DNA of 6,733 nucleotides. Origin: Betaproteobacteria bacterium UBA5582. GTDB taxonomy: Bacteria; Pseudomonadota; Gammaproteobacteria; Burkholderiales; Rhodocyclaceae. The translations under genes were made by a program, and so were the position numbers. Position 1 is the first letter of the stretch. Each line of letters begins with the position of its first letter. Positions 1 to 5,915 of the stretch are shown piece after piece. Below the pieces are notes generated by a model that was not told the DNA's origin, did not search any database, and saw only the letters and a list, made by a program, of their open reading frames with translations. The stretch spans positions 1 to 6,733 of the forward strand of contig DILW01000126.1 in NCBI GenBank assembly GCA_002425245.1, read 5' to 3'.

Positions 1-56
1 CCTCGTCTTCCTGCAGCCGGCTGCAGGAAGACGACGGCTTCGACGACCGCACGTGA
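1..56 (+). CDS. Possible 3' end of an unidentified upstream gene
   Basis: The frame starting at base 3 stays open to a TGA at 54-56 and would encode a 17-residue tail ending in an acidic stretch (LQEDDGFDDRT). Fifteen of its 17 codons end in G or C, which matches the real genes in this window; the competing frame starting at base 2 has much poorer third-position bias. Nothing in so short a tail identifies the product. A 32-bp palindrome makes up much of it, so the codon pattern may be partly accidental. It could equally be non-coding. Confidence 0.25.
   Translation, partial: SSSCSRLQEDDGFDDRT
3..34. repeat. 32-bp perfect palindrome with no loop
   Basis: Bases 3-18 are the exact reverse complement of bases 19-34, centred between 18 and 19 (CAGCCGGCTG at the core). 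One mismatch (2/35) and one further match (1/36) lie outside it. No T-run follows on either strand, so it is not a normal intrinsic terminator. It could be a DNA-level site, part of a coding end, or a fold-back artefact if the source contig begins here. Confidence 0.85.
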
Positions 57-72
57 AACCGGCATAAGCTTA

Positions 73-123
73 GCTGCCGATGTTATTGGCAGCCCGCATC
101 ACGCCCGGTTAAGCTAGCCGGGC
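73..123 (+). promoter_or_regulatory. Two adjacent look-alike hairpins in the metY leader
   Basis: Hairpin 1 pairs 73-81 with 85-93 around the loop GTT; hairpin 2 pairs 103-111 with 115-123 around the loop AGC. Each has nine pairs including one G.U at the seventh pair and a three-base loop, and they are nine bases apart. Neither is followed by a T-run, so they do not look like terminators. A competing pairing of AGCTTA (67-72) with TAAGCT (110-115) would break hairpin 2. They lie 47-97 bases before the metY start. Control of metY, or the trailer of an upstream gene, are both possible. I do not recognise a known riboswitch consensus here. Confidence 0.4.
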
Positions 124-169
124 TCCTGTAAACTTCACATTTTTCCAAACACAAAAGAGAGACACGCGG

Positions 170-1441
170 ATGAAGATCGAAACCCTCGCCGTTCATGGCG
201 GCTACAGCCCGGACCCGACGACCAAGGCAGTCGCCGTGCCGATCTACCAGACCACCTCCTACGCCTTCGACAGCACCCAGCACGGTGCCGACCTGTTCGA
301 CCTCAAGGTCGCCGGCAACATCTACACGCGGATCATGAACCCGACCCAGGACGTGCTGGAAAAGCGCGTCGCCGCGATGGAAGGCGGCGTTGCCGCGCTG
401 GCCATGGCCTCCGGCATGGCGGCGATCACCGCCTCGATCCAGACGATCGCCGAGGCCGGCGACAACATCGTCACCTCGTCCACGCTGTACGGCGGCACCT
501 ACAACCTATTCGCCCACACGCTGCCGCAGTACGGCATCGAAGTGCGCTTCGCCGACTACCGCGACCCGGATGCCTTCGAAAAGCTGATCGACGCCAGGAC
601 CAAGGCCGTCTTCTGCGAATCGGTCGGAAACCCGCTCGGCAACGTCGTCGATTTCGAGAAGCTCGCCGAAGTCGCCCACAAGCACGGCGTGCCGGTCATC
701 GTCGACAACACCGTTCCGTCGCCCTACCTGTGCCGCCCGTTCGAGCACGGCGCCGACATCGTCGTCCATGCGCTGACCAAGTACCTGGGCGGCCACGGCA
801 ATTCGATCGGCGGCATCATCGTCGATAGCGGCAAGTTCCCGTGGGCCGAGCACAAGGCGAAGTTCAAGCGCCTCAACGAACCGGATGTGTCGTATCACGG
901 CGTCGTCTATACCGAAGCGCTCGGTGCCGCCGCCTACATCGGCCGCGCCCGCGTCGTGCCGCTGCGCAACATGGGCGCCGCGATCAGCCCGTTCAATGCC
1001 TTCCTGATCCTGCAGGGGATCGAGACGCTGGCGCTGCGCATGGACCGCATCTGCGACAACTCGCTGAAGATCGCCCAGTTCCTGCAGAACCATCCGAAGG
1101 TCAGCTGGGTCAATTACGCCGGCCTGCCCGACCACAAGGACCACGCGCTGGTGCAGAAGTACATGGGCGGCCGCGCTTCCGGCATCCTCAACTTCGGCGT
1201 CAAGGGTGGCCGCGAAGGCGGCGGCAAGTTCCAGGATGCGCTGCAACTGGTCACCCGCCTGGTCAACATCGGCGACTGCAAGACGCTCGCCTGCCACCCG
1301 GCATCGACCACGCACCGCCAGCTGTCGCCGGAAGAACTGGCCAAGGCCGGCGTTTCCGAAGACATGATCCGCCTGTCGGTCGGCATCGAGCACGTCGATG
1401 ACCTGATCGCCGACCTCGATCAGGCGCTCAACGCCGCCTGA
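170..1441 (+). CDS. metY: O-acetylhomoserine sulfhydrylase (aminocarboxypropyltransferase), MetY type
   Basis: A 423-residue cytosolic PLP enzyme of the Cys/Met metabolism family. It is expected to convert O-acetyl-L-homoserine plus sulfide to homocysteine, the direct sulfhydrylation route to methionine. Visible family marks are YTRIMNPT (residues 52-59; Tyr and Arg reach the neighbouring subunit's phosphate), ASGMAA (80-85), the PLP-nitrogen Asp179 in VIVDNT, and Lys204 in HALTKYLGGHG as the Schiff-base lysine. The length suits MetY (about 420-430) better than MetZ or cystathionine enzymes (about 380-400). The ATG at 170 follows AAGAGAGA (155-162) at a seven-base gap, and the N-terminus (ETLAVHGGY) is typical. 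It is followed at once by its own terminator and looks monocistronic unless an upstream gene reads through. Exact acyl-donor preference cannot be settled by eye. Confidence 0.95.
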   Translation: MKIETLAVHGGYSPDPTTKAVAVPIYQTTSYAFDSTQHGADLFDLKVAGNIYTRIMNPTQDVLEKRVAAMEGGVAALAMASGMAAITASIQTIAEAGDNIVTSSTLYGGTYNLFAHTLPQYGIEVRFADYRDPDAFEKLIDARTKAVFCESVGNPLGNVVDFEKLAEVAHKHGVPVIVDNTVPSPYLCRPFEHGADIVVHALTKYLGGHGNSIGGIIVDSGKFPWAEHKAKFKRLNEPDVSYHGVVYTEALGAAAYIGRARVVPLRNMGAAISPFNAFLILQGIETLALRMDRICDNSLKIAQFLQNHPKVSWVNYAGLPDHKDHALVQKYMGGRASGILNFGVKGGREGGGKFQDALQLVTRLVNIGDCKTLACHPASTTHRQLSPEELAKAGVSEDMIRLSVGIEHVDDLIADLDQALNAA

Positions 1442-1459
1442 GCGCAGCAAGCCCCACAG

Positions 1460-1486
1460 AAAGCCCGGCGCTGCCGGGCTTTTTTT
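1460..1486 (+). terminator. Intrinsic terminator of metY
   Basis: The ten-pair stem 1460-1469/1473-1482 (AAAGCCCGGC and its complement) closes on the loop GCT and runs straight into seven Ts (1480-1486). It lies 18 bases after the metY stop. Confidence 0.93.
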
Positions 1487-1515
1487 CGTTCACCAGACTC
1501 TCGATCAACTCAGCC

Positions 1516-1571
1516 ATAATGCATTTAATTATCCATAACTTAATGATTTTAAATAAATATTTCGTTTTATT
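1516..1571 (+). promoter_or_regulatory. Very AT-rich block upstream of the AceTr carrier gene
   Basis: Only 8 of these 56 bases are G or C, in a window that is otherwise strongly GC-rich. It contains short palindromes AATGCATT (1518-1525) and AAATATTT (1555-1562) and a repeated CCATAA (1514-1519, 1533-1538). The composition and position, between the metY terminator and a CRP/FNR-type site, suggest a promoter with an UP-like or nucleoid-protein-binding segment. No -35/-10 pair inside it stands out. Confidence 0.5.
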
Positions 1572-1583
1572 GATCTAGATCAC
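1570..1583. promoter_or_regulatory. CRP/FNR-type operator upstream of the AceTr carrier gene
   Basis: TTGATCTAGATCAC matches the FNR/Anr consensus TTGAT-N4-ATCAA at nine of ten fixed positions. Its inner 12 bases (1571-1582) are a perfect palindrome. Read as a CRP site, the right half TCACA is perfect and the left half (ATTGA for TGTGA) has two mismatches. If a class II activator sat here centred near -41.5, the transcript would begin near 1618 and GAAAAT (1606-1611) would be a four-of-six -10 box. Which CRP/FNR-family protein binds it is unknown; the site fits FNR/Anr slightly better than CRP. Confidence 0.6.
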
Positions 1584-1624
1584 ATGGCGTTCGCATGCCC
1601 CTATCGAAAATCACCCGGATCGTC

Positions 1625-1638
1625 CAAACGATCGTTTG
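1625..1638. promoter_or_regulatory. 14-bp perfect palindrome, possible operator
   Basis: CAAACGATCGTTTG is its own reverse complement and lies 43 bases before the carrier start codon. If the start site inferred near 1618 is right, it would sit around +8 to +21, a position suited to a repressor. As RNA it would give only a weak five-pair stem, so a DNA-binding role is more likely than a leader structure. No regulator gene lies beside it. Confidence 0.4.
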
Positions 1639-1681
1639 ACGCAATGCAGCAAAAAACATAAACCAATTCGAGGGAGCGCGT

Positions 1682-2338
1682 ATGCAACAGCAAGTCACTG
1701 AAACCAAAATCCTCATGTCCGACCCCACCGCCCTGGGGGTATTCGGTCTGTCGATGGTTACTTTTGTCGCCGCATCGGCCAAGATGGGCTGGACTACCGG
1801 CGTCGCCTACCTGATTCCGTGGGCGCTCTTCCTCGGTTCGATTGCCCAGATCTGGGCGTCGATGGTCGACTTCAAGAAGAACAACTATTTCGGCGCCATC
1901 GTTCTCGGTGCCTACGGCCTGTTTTGGATCGCCGTCGCCATGCACTGGGCGATCAGCCTCGGCTGGCTGGGCGATGTCGGCGCTAATGCTGACCCCAAGC
2001 AACTCGCTTTCGCCTGCATCGGCTATTTCATCTTCTCGCTCTTCATCATGGTCGCCGCCTTCGAAGCCAACAAGGTGTTCGCCGTCATCCTGGTGTTGAT
2101 CAACGTGCTGCTGCCGTCGCTGGCGCTGTCCATCCTCGGTATCAACAAGGAACTGTTCGGGGCGCTCGCCGCGTGGTCGGAACTGGGGATATCGCTACTC
2201 GGCTTCTACGCCGCCGGCGCCGTTTTCCTGAACAATTTCTTCGGGCGCAACCTGTTGCCGCTCGGCAAGCCGCTGGGCTTGATCAGCAAGGGGGCAGCGC
2301 CGGTCGTCACCCCGCTGCCGGCCAAGGCCGCCGCCTGA
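1682..2338 (+). CDS. Acetate uptake transporter family protein (AceTr / GPR1-FUN34-YaaH, SatP-like)
   Basis: A 218-residue inner-membrane protein with about six hydrophobic helices (roughly 17-35, 40-58, 70-92, 107-126, 130-150, 165-185). By eye it lines up with E. coli SatP/YaaH: GSIAQIWASMVDFKKNNYFG (52-71) matches GGIAQIFAGLLEYKKGNTFG, and the end NNFFGRNLLPLG (184-195) matches the family's FGR-x-LP-x-G close. The family moves acetate, and in some members succinate, with protons; the substrate here is inferred. The family's N-terminal motif NPAPLG reads DPTALG (14-19), which is unusual. The ATG at 1682 has GAGGGAG (1670-1676) five bases upstream; the internal Met12 (1715) has no such site. 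A long regulatory region with a CRP/FNR-type site precedes it and a terminator follows, so it is probably transcribed alone. UreI/AmiS channels were considered and do not fit. Confidence 0.85.
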   Translation: MQQQVTETKILMSDPTALGVFGLSMVTFVAASAKMGWTTGVAYLIPWALFLGSIAQIWASMVDFKKNNYFGAIVLGAYGLFWIAVAMHWAISLGWLGDVGANADPKQLAFACIGYFIFSLFIMVAAFEANKVFAVILVLINVLLPSLALSILGINKELFGALAAWSELGISLLGFYAAGAVFLNNFFGRNLLPLGKPLGLISKGAAPVVTPLPAKAAA

Positions 2339-2361
2339 GAGGCACAGGCGGCAATTAGCAC

Positions 2362-2387
2362 ACGGGCCGCAAGTGCGGCCCGTTTTT
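2362..2387 (+). terminator. Intrinsic terminator of the AceTr carrier gene
   Basis: The nine-pair stem 2362-2370/2375-2383 (ACGGGCCGC and its complement) with loop AAGT is followed by Ts at 2383-2387. The last T is already part of the stop codon (2387-2389) of the gene converging from the - strand. In the - direction the stem is followed by TGTGC rather than a T-run, so termination that way would be weak. Confidence 0.88.
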
Positions 2388-3187
2388 CATTCCACCTCTT
2401 CGACCCGCAGCCAGATCGATCGCTGGTCGCGCGTCTGCCCGGTACCGACACTGAACGAGCCGTCGCGCTGATTGCCAGCTTGCTGGCCGGTGCCGCCCAG
2501 CTCAATCCATTCGCCGAGGCGGCCGCTGACCGTGGTCGCCAGTTGCTGCGTGGCAATGCTGCCCGGACGTCCGCGTTCGAGTTGTTCGGCCTGCTGGGTG
2601 ATGTCCAGCGTCACCCGGTCGCGGTTGAGGCGCGGGGTTGCGTAGAAACCACTACCGATATCCCGGTAGACAACACCCTCGTTGACGATCGCTCCACCCG
2701 GTCCGACGACAAGCTGGCGCATCGGCACCGGCAGCGAACGGCCCACCTGAATGAAGGCGCGTCCGCCCTCGACCGTCTGCACCCGCTGTGTCGCCCTTTC
2801 TTCGCGTTGACTCTGGGTATCCCAGACCCGGCCTTCAACCTCGACCCGGCTGTTGCCGCCGAGCACGACCTGACCGATGGCCTCGGCCTCACGCTGGACG
2901 TTCATCCGCTGCCGGTCATGGGCAACTTGGATGATCAGGCGCCGGGCCGGTTTATCGATCGCTGCCAGCGCCCGCTTGATGTCCTCGCGATTTCGCGGCG
3001 AGGTCCGCAGGAAAAGCTGGTTGTTCATCCCGGTCAGCGTGCCGCCCGGCTCGACCAGCGGCAGTAGTACCGGCAGGACTTCATCGGCCGTCTTGCTCTT
3101 GAGTTCGATGACTTGCATTTGCGCCGCAGCGCCCCCGGCCCACAGGACGACGAGGGCAGCAAACAGGAACTTCAGGACGGATCTCAT
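2387..3187 (-). CDS. Small secreted protein resembling a reduced secretin (NolW-like plus shortened secretin core)
   Basis: A 266-residue protein. Residues 1-22 form a signal peptide (MRSVLKF, a hydrophobic core, then AGGAAA before Q23), so it should enter the periplasm. Residues 24-88 look like a secretin N-terminal (NolW-like) module: VIELKSKTADEVLPVLLPLV, then a strand and IKRALAAIDKP. The second half carries secretin-core signatures: AFIQVGRSLPVP (145-156), VVYRDIGSGFYATPRL (172-187), VTLDITQQ (192-199) and TTVSGRLGEWIELGG (218-232). The core is much shorter than in GspD or PilQ (usually 500-700 residues in all), so a full outer-membrane gate is doubtful. I chose ATG 3187 because GAGGAG (3194-3199) sits six bases before it; an ATG at 3211 would put this ribosome site inside the gene. 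It follows zapE by ten bases, and the zapE stop overlaps the ribosome site, suggesting coupled translation. Its function is not known to me. Confidence 0.75.
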   Translation of the reverse strand: MRSVLKFLFAALVVLWAGGAAAQMQVIELKSKTADEVLPVLLPLVEPGGTLTGMNNQLFLRTSPRNREDIKRALAAIDKPARRLIIQVAHDRQRMNVQREAEAIGQVVLGGNSRVEVEGRVWDTQSQREERATQRVQTVEGGRAFIQVGRSLPVPMRQLVVGPGGAIVNEGVVYRDIGSGFYATPRLNRDRVTLDITQQAEQLERGRPGSIATQQLATTVSGRLGEWIELGGTGQQAGNQRDGSFSVGTGQTRDQRSIWLRVEEVE

Positions 3188-3197
3188 GGTGCTCTCC

Positions 3198-4316
3198 TCA
3201 AGGGGCGACAATATGCGGCTGGGCCAGATACTCGCGCGAGTTCATTTCGGTCAGGCGACTCACAGTACGCTTGAATTCGCTGGCCTGGGTGCCCTCGACA
3301 TAGAGTTCTTCGGCCGGACAATCGGCAGTGGCAATCAGCTTGACCTTGTTGTCGTAGAAGACATCGACCAGCCAGGTGAAGCGACGGGCTTCCGACGACT
3401 GGTGCTGGGTCATGCGCGGAATATGCGACAGCAGGACCGTATGGTAGCCACGCGAGATTTCCAGGTAATCGTTCTGCGAGCGCGGTCCACCGCATAGCGT
3501 GCGGAAATCGAACCAGATCACGCCATGGCCCCGCCGCAGCGTCGCGATGTCGCGACCGAGCACCTCGACATGCCCCCCCTTCTTTCCCTCTTCGCCGGCC
3601 ACCATGCGGAAGTAGTCGAGCATCTTCTTCTCGGCAGCATCATCGGCCGGATAGTGATAAATCTCGACCTGCTCAAGCGCCCGCAAGCGGTAGTCGATAC
3701 CGGCTTCGACCTCGAACACATCGAGGTGCTTTTCGAGCAGGGCGATGGTCGGCAGGAAGCTTTCGCGGTGCAGGCCGTTGGGGTAAAGCATGGACGGAGG
3801 ATAGTTGGAGGTCATCACCAGGATCACGCCCTGGCTGAACAAGCCTTCCATCAGGCGACCGAGGATCATCGCGTCGGCGATGTCCGAGACGTGGAATTCG
3901 TCGAAGCAGAGCAGCCGGACATCCTTGGCAATGGCTGCGGCCAGCTTGAGCATGGGGTCCGGCTCGCCCTTGTATTTTTCCAGGTCGCGGTGGATTTGCT
4001 GCATGAAGGAATGGAAATGCAGACGCTTCTTGCGCCGATAGGGCACCGCCGCGTAGAAGCAATCCATCAGGAAGCTCTTGCCGCGCCCGACACCGCCCCA
4101 GAAATACACGCCCCGCGGCGGCTTGGGCGCGCTGAGCAGGCGCTTGAGCGTGCTGCCACGCTGGACCTTGAACTGCAACAGGAGGGTATAGAGATTCTGC
4201 AGGGCATTCGCCGCGTTCATCTGTGCCGCATCGGCGACATAGCCGCGCTCGGCAAGCAGCGCGTTGTAGGCATCGAGCATCCCGGTCGGGGAGACATTGA
4301 GTTTTTTATGAGGCAT
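3198..4316 (-). CDS. zapE: Cell division protein ZapE (AFG1-like P-loop ATPase)
   Basis: A 372-residue cytosolic AAA-type ATPase; E. coli ZapE, which acts with FtsZ at the late division ring, has a similar length (about 375). The Walker A motif GGVGRGKS is at residues 74-81, the family motif HFHSFM at 100-105, and Walker B LLCFDEF at 135-141. The AFG1 signatures VMTSNYPP and LYPNGLHRESFLP follow, and the C-terminal block runs from WFDFRTLCGGPRSQNDY to SRLTEMNSREYL. The frame is open back to a GTG at 4385, but that codon lies in the loop of the lpd terminator, so a start there is unlikely. ATG 4316 is the first Met in the frame, though it lacks a strong ribosome site; Met at 4280 is a less likely alternative. 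It sits downstream of odhB-lpd, an arrangement I recall from other betaproteobacteria, but the terminator implies its own promoter or limited read-through. Confidence 0.93.
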   Translation of the reverse strand: MPHKKLNVSPTGMLDAYNALLAERGYVADAAQMNAANALQNLYTLLLQFKVQRGSTLKRLLSAPKPPRGVYFWGGVGRGKSFLMDCFYAAVPYRRKKRLHFHSFMQQIHRDLEKYKGEPDPMLKLAAAIAKDVRLLCFDEFHVSDIADAMILGRLMEGLFSQGVILVMTSNYPPSMLYPNGLHRESFLPTIALLEKHLDVFEVEAGIDYRLRALEQVEIYHYPADDAAEKKMLDYFRMVAGEEGKKGGHVEVLGRDIATLRRGHGVIWFDFRTLCGGPRSQNDYLEISRGYHTVLLSHIPRMTQHQSSEARRFTWLVDVFYDNKVKLIATADCPAEELYVEGTQASEFKRTVSRLTEMNSREYLAQPHIVAP

Positions 4317-4361
4317 CGAGGCGTCGTTATTCTGGGTTGGGGGAAGAGTCGCTATTTTCGC

Positions 4362-4399
4362 AAATAAAAAAGGCGGTTGCGTCACCGCAACCGCCTTTT
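4362..4399 (-). terminator. Strong intrinsic terminator downstream of lpd
   Basis: Bases 4368-4381 and 4386-4399 form a perfect 14-pair stem (core GGCGGTTGCG) with the four-base loop TCAC. Reading the - strand, it is followed by six Ts, an A and three more Ts (4371 down to 4362). It begins 20 bases after the lpd stop. The opposite direction also has four Ts in the stem, so it may work both ways, but no + strand gene needs it. Confidence 0.93.
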
Positions 4400-4418
4400 G
4401 TGCCGGAAAAAACCGGGC

Positions 4419-5840
4419 TTAGAAGTGCAGCGAGCGCTTGTCGCAGGCCAGGGCGGCCTCATGCACGATTTCCGACAGCGTCGGGTGGGCATGGCAAATG
4501 CGGCCGAGGTCTTCGGAGGCACCGGCGAATTCCATCGTGACGACGGCTTCGGCGATCAGCTCGGAGGCACTGTTGCCGATGATGTGCACGCCGAGGATGC
4601 GGTCGGTCTTGGCGCAGGCCAGGACCTTGACGAAGCCACTGGCATCGCCGTTACCCAAGGCACGGCCGCTGGCCATGAACGGCACCTTGCCCGGCTTGTA
4701 GGCAATGCCTTCGGCCTTGAGCTGCTGTTCGGTCTTGCCGACCCAGGCGATTTCCGGATGCGTGTAGACGACGCCCGGGATCGTGTCGAAGTTGCAATGA
4801 CCCGCTTGACCGGCGATCAGTTCGGCAACCATGACGCCCTCTTCCGAGGCCTTGTGCGCCAGCATCGGACCGCGGACGACGTCGCCTACCGCCCAGACGT
4901 TGGGCAGGTTGGTCTGGCAGTGACCGTTGACTTCAACCTGGCCGCGCTCGTTCAGCTTGAGGCCGACGGCTTCGCCGTTGAGGCCATCGGTGTTCGGGAT
5001 GCGACCGACCGAGACGATCAGTTTGTCGCATTCGAGCTTCTTGGCGCCTTCCTTGTCCTCGTACTCAACGGTGACACCCTTCTTGGCCACCGTGACCTTG
5101 CCCAGCTTGATGCCGGTGGTGATCTTCAGGCCCTGCTTGGTGAACAGCTTGAGCGCTTCCTTGGCGATGTCCTGGTCGGCGAACGGCAGGAAATCCGGCG
5201 CGGCTTCGAGCACGGTCACATCGGTACCGAGGCGGCGCCAGACCGAACCCATTTCCAGGCCGATGACACCGGCGCCGATGACGCCGAGGCGCTTCGGCGC
5301 GGCGTCGAAATCGAGCGCACCGACGTTGTCGCAGATCACCTTGTTGTCGACCGGGATGCCGTCGAGGTGGCGCGGTTTGGAGCCGGTAGCGATGATCACG
5401 TGCTTGGCCAGGACGTCTTCCTCGCCAACCTTGACCTTGTACAGTTCGCCTTCCTTGCCGGCAAAGCTGGCGTGGCCGTTGAGGCCGGTGACCTTGTTCT
5501 TCTTGAACAGGCCACGGATACCGCCGGTCAGCTGGGTGACGATGGTGTTCTTGCGGCCGATCATGGTGCCGACGTCAATGCTGACGCCCTTGGCCGAGAT
5601 GCCATGCATGGCGAAGCTGTGGTTGGCTTCTTCGTACAGTTCGGAAGAGCGCAGCAGGGCCTTCGACGGAATGCAGCCGACGTTCAGGCAGGTGCCACCA
5701 AGACGCGGTTCGCCCTTGGGATCGGCGTAGGCGTTGGATTCGGCGCAGGCGGTGTTGAAGCCGAGCTGGGCGGCGCGGATGGCGGCGACATAGCCGCCGG
5801 GACCACCGCCGATAACGAGCACGTCAAATTGCTTGGACAT
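4419..5840 (-). CDS. lpdA: Dihydrolipoyl dehydrogenase (E3 of the 2-oxoglutarate dehydrogenase complex)
   Basis: A 473-residue FAD flavoenzyme that re-oxidises the dihydrolipoyl arm of E2 and passes electrons to NAD+. The FAD-binding fold opens with VIGGGPGG (9-16). The redox-active pair is Cys51/Cys56 in GGTCLNVGCIPSK. ATGS (151-154) and the NAD-binding GAGVIG (189-194) follow, then VWAVGDVV for the second FAD contact. The C-terminal interface has HPTLSE with the catalytic His452 and Glu457. Length and all key residues are normal, with no lipoyl domain fused at the N-terminus. The ATG at 5840 has AAGG (5848-5851) seven bases upstream. Because it directly follows odhB on the same strand, 75 bases apart, it is most likely the E3 serving 2-oxoglutarate dehydrogenase, although one E3 can serve several complexes. 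Confidence 0.97.
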   Translation of the reverse strand: MSKQFDVLVIGGGPGGYVAAIRAAQLGFNTACAESNAYADPKGEPRLGGTCLNVGCIPSKALLRSSELYEEANHSFAMHGISAKGVSIDVGTMIGRKNTIVTQLTGGIRGLFKKNKVTGLNGHASFAGKEGELYKVKVGEEDVLAKHVIIATGSKPRHLDGIPVDNKVICDNVGALDFDAAPKRLGVIGAGVIGLEMGSVWRRLGTDVTVLEAAPDFLPFADQDIAKEALKLFTKQGLKITTGIKLGKVTVAKKGVTVEYEDKEGAKKLECDKLIVSVGRIPNTDGLNGEAVGLKLNERGQVEVNGHCQTNLPNVWAVGDVVRGPMLAHKASEEGVMVAELIAGQAGHCNFDTIPGVVYTHPEIAWVGKTEQQLKAEGIAYKPGKVPFMASGRALGNGDASGFVKVLACAKTDRILGVHIIGNSASELIAEAVVTMEFAGASEDLGRICHAHPTLSEIVHEAALACDKRSLHF

Positions 5841-5849
5841 GGATCAACC

Positions 5850-5863
5850 TTTCAGATTTCAGA
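5850..5863. repeat. Tandem 7-bp repeat next to the lpd ribosome site
   Basis: TTTCAGA occurs twice with no gap (5850-5856, 5857-5863) in the odhB-lpd spacer. On the - strand it reads TCTGAAATCTGAAA and runs into the AAGG before the lpd start, so slippage here would alter the spacer length. It is short and may be chance. Confidence 0.5.
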
Positions 5864-5871
5864 TGTGCAAA

Positions 5872-5903
5872 GGCGCCAGCGCCCGTGCGGGAACACTGGC
5901 GCC
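5872..5903 (-). repeat. Inverted repeat / hairpin in the odhB-lpd spacer
   Basis: GGCGCCAG (5872-5879) pairs exactly with CTGGCGCC (5896-5903) across a 16-base loop that itself holds CCCG/CGGG. It starts 12 bases after the odhB stop. Only three Ts follow in the - direction, so it is at most a weak terminator. A stabilising or processing hairpin that sets the E2:E3 ratio is plausible but inferred. Confidence 0.6.
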
Positions 5904-5915
5904 GGCGATGCTGGC

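Noticed and set aside
506..1450. A 314-codon open frame on the - strand across metY
   Set aside because: It lies wholly opposite a well-supported enzyme gene. Its product is a low-complexity Val/Asp/Arg/Ala mix typical of antisense frames in GC-rich genes.
1585..1600. Sigma-54 promoter (TGGC...TGCC)
   Set aside because: The GG and GC elements are nine bases apart rather than ten and the -12 box is poor.
1636..1663. Sigma-70 promoter with TTGACG and CATAAA
   Set aside because: Spacing is only 15 bases, and the transcript would start inside the ribosome-binding site of the carrier gene.
1682..2338. Identification as a UreI/AmiS urea or amide channel
   Set aside because: The size and six helices are similar, but GSIAQI, DFKKNNYFG and FGR-x-LP-x-G match the AceTr/SatP family and not UreI/AmiS.
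2480..3067. A 195-codon + strand frame opposite the mini-secretin gene
   Set aside because: No recognisable motif. The opposite strand has a signal peptide, ribosome site and secretin-like pattern.
3525..4367. A 280-codon + strand frame opposite zapE
   Set aside because: It mirrors zapE codons and overlaps the Walker motifs on the other strand; no domain or ribosome site was seen.
4927..5730. A 267-codon + strand frame opposite lpd
   Set aside because: Ser/Pro/Thr-rich antisense product with no motif, opposite an intact dihydrolipoyl dehydrogenase.
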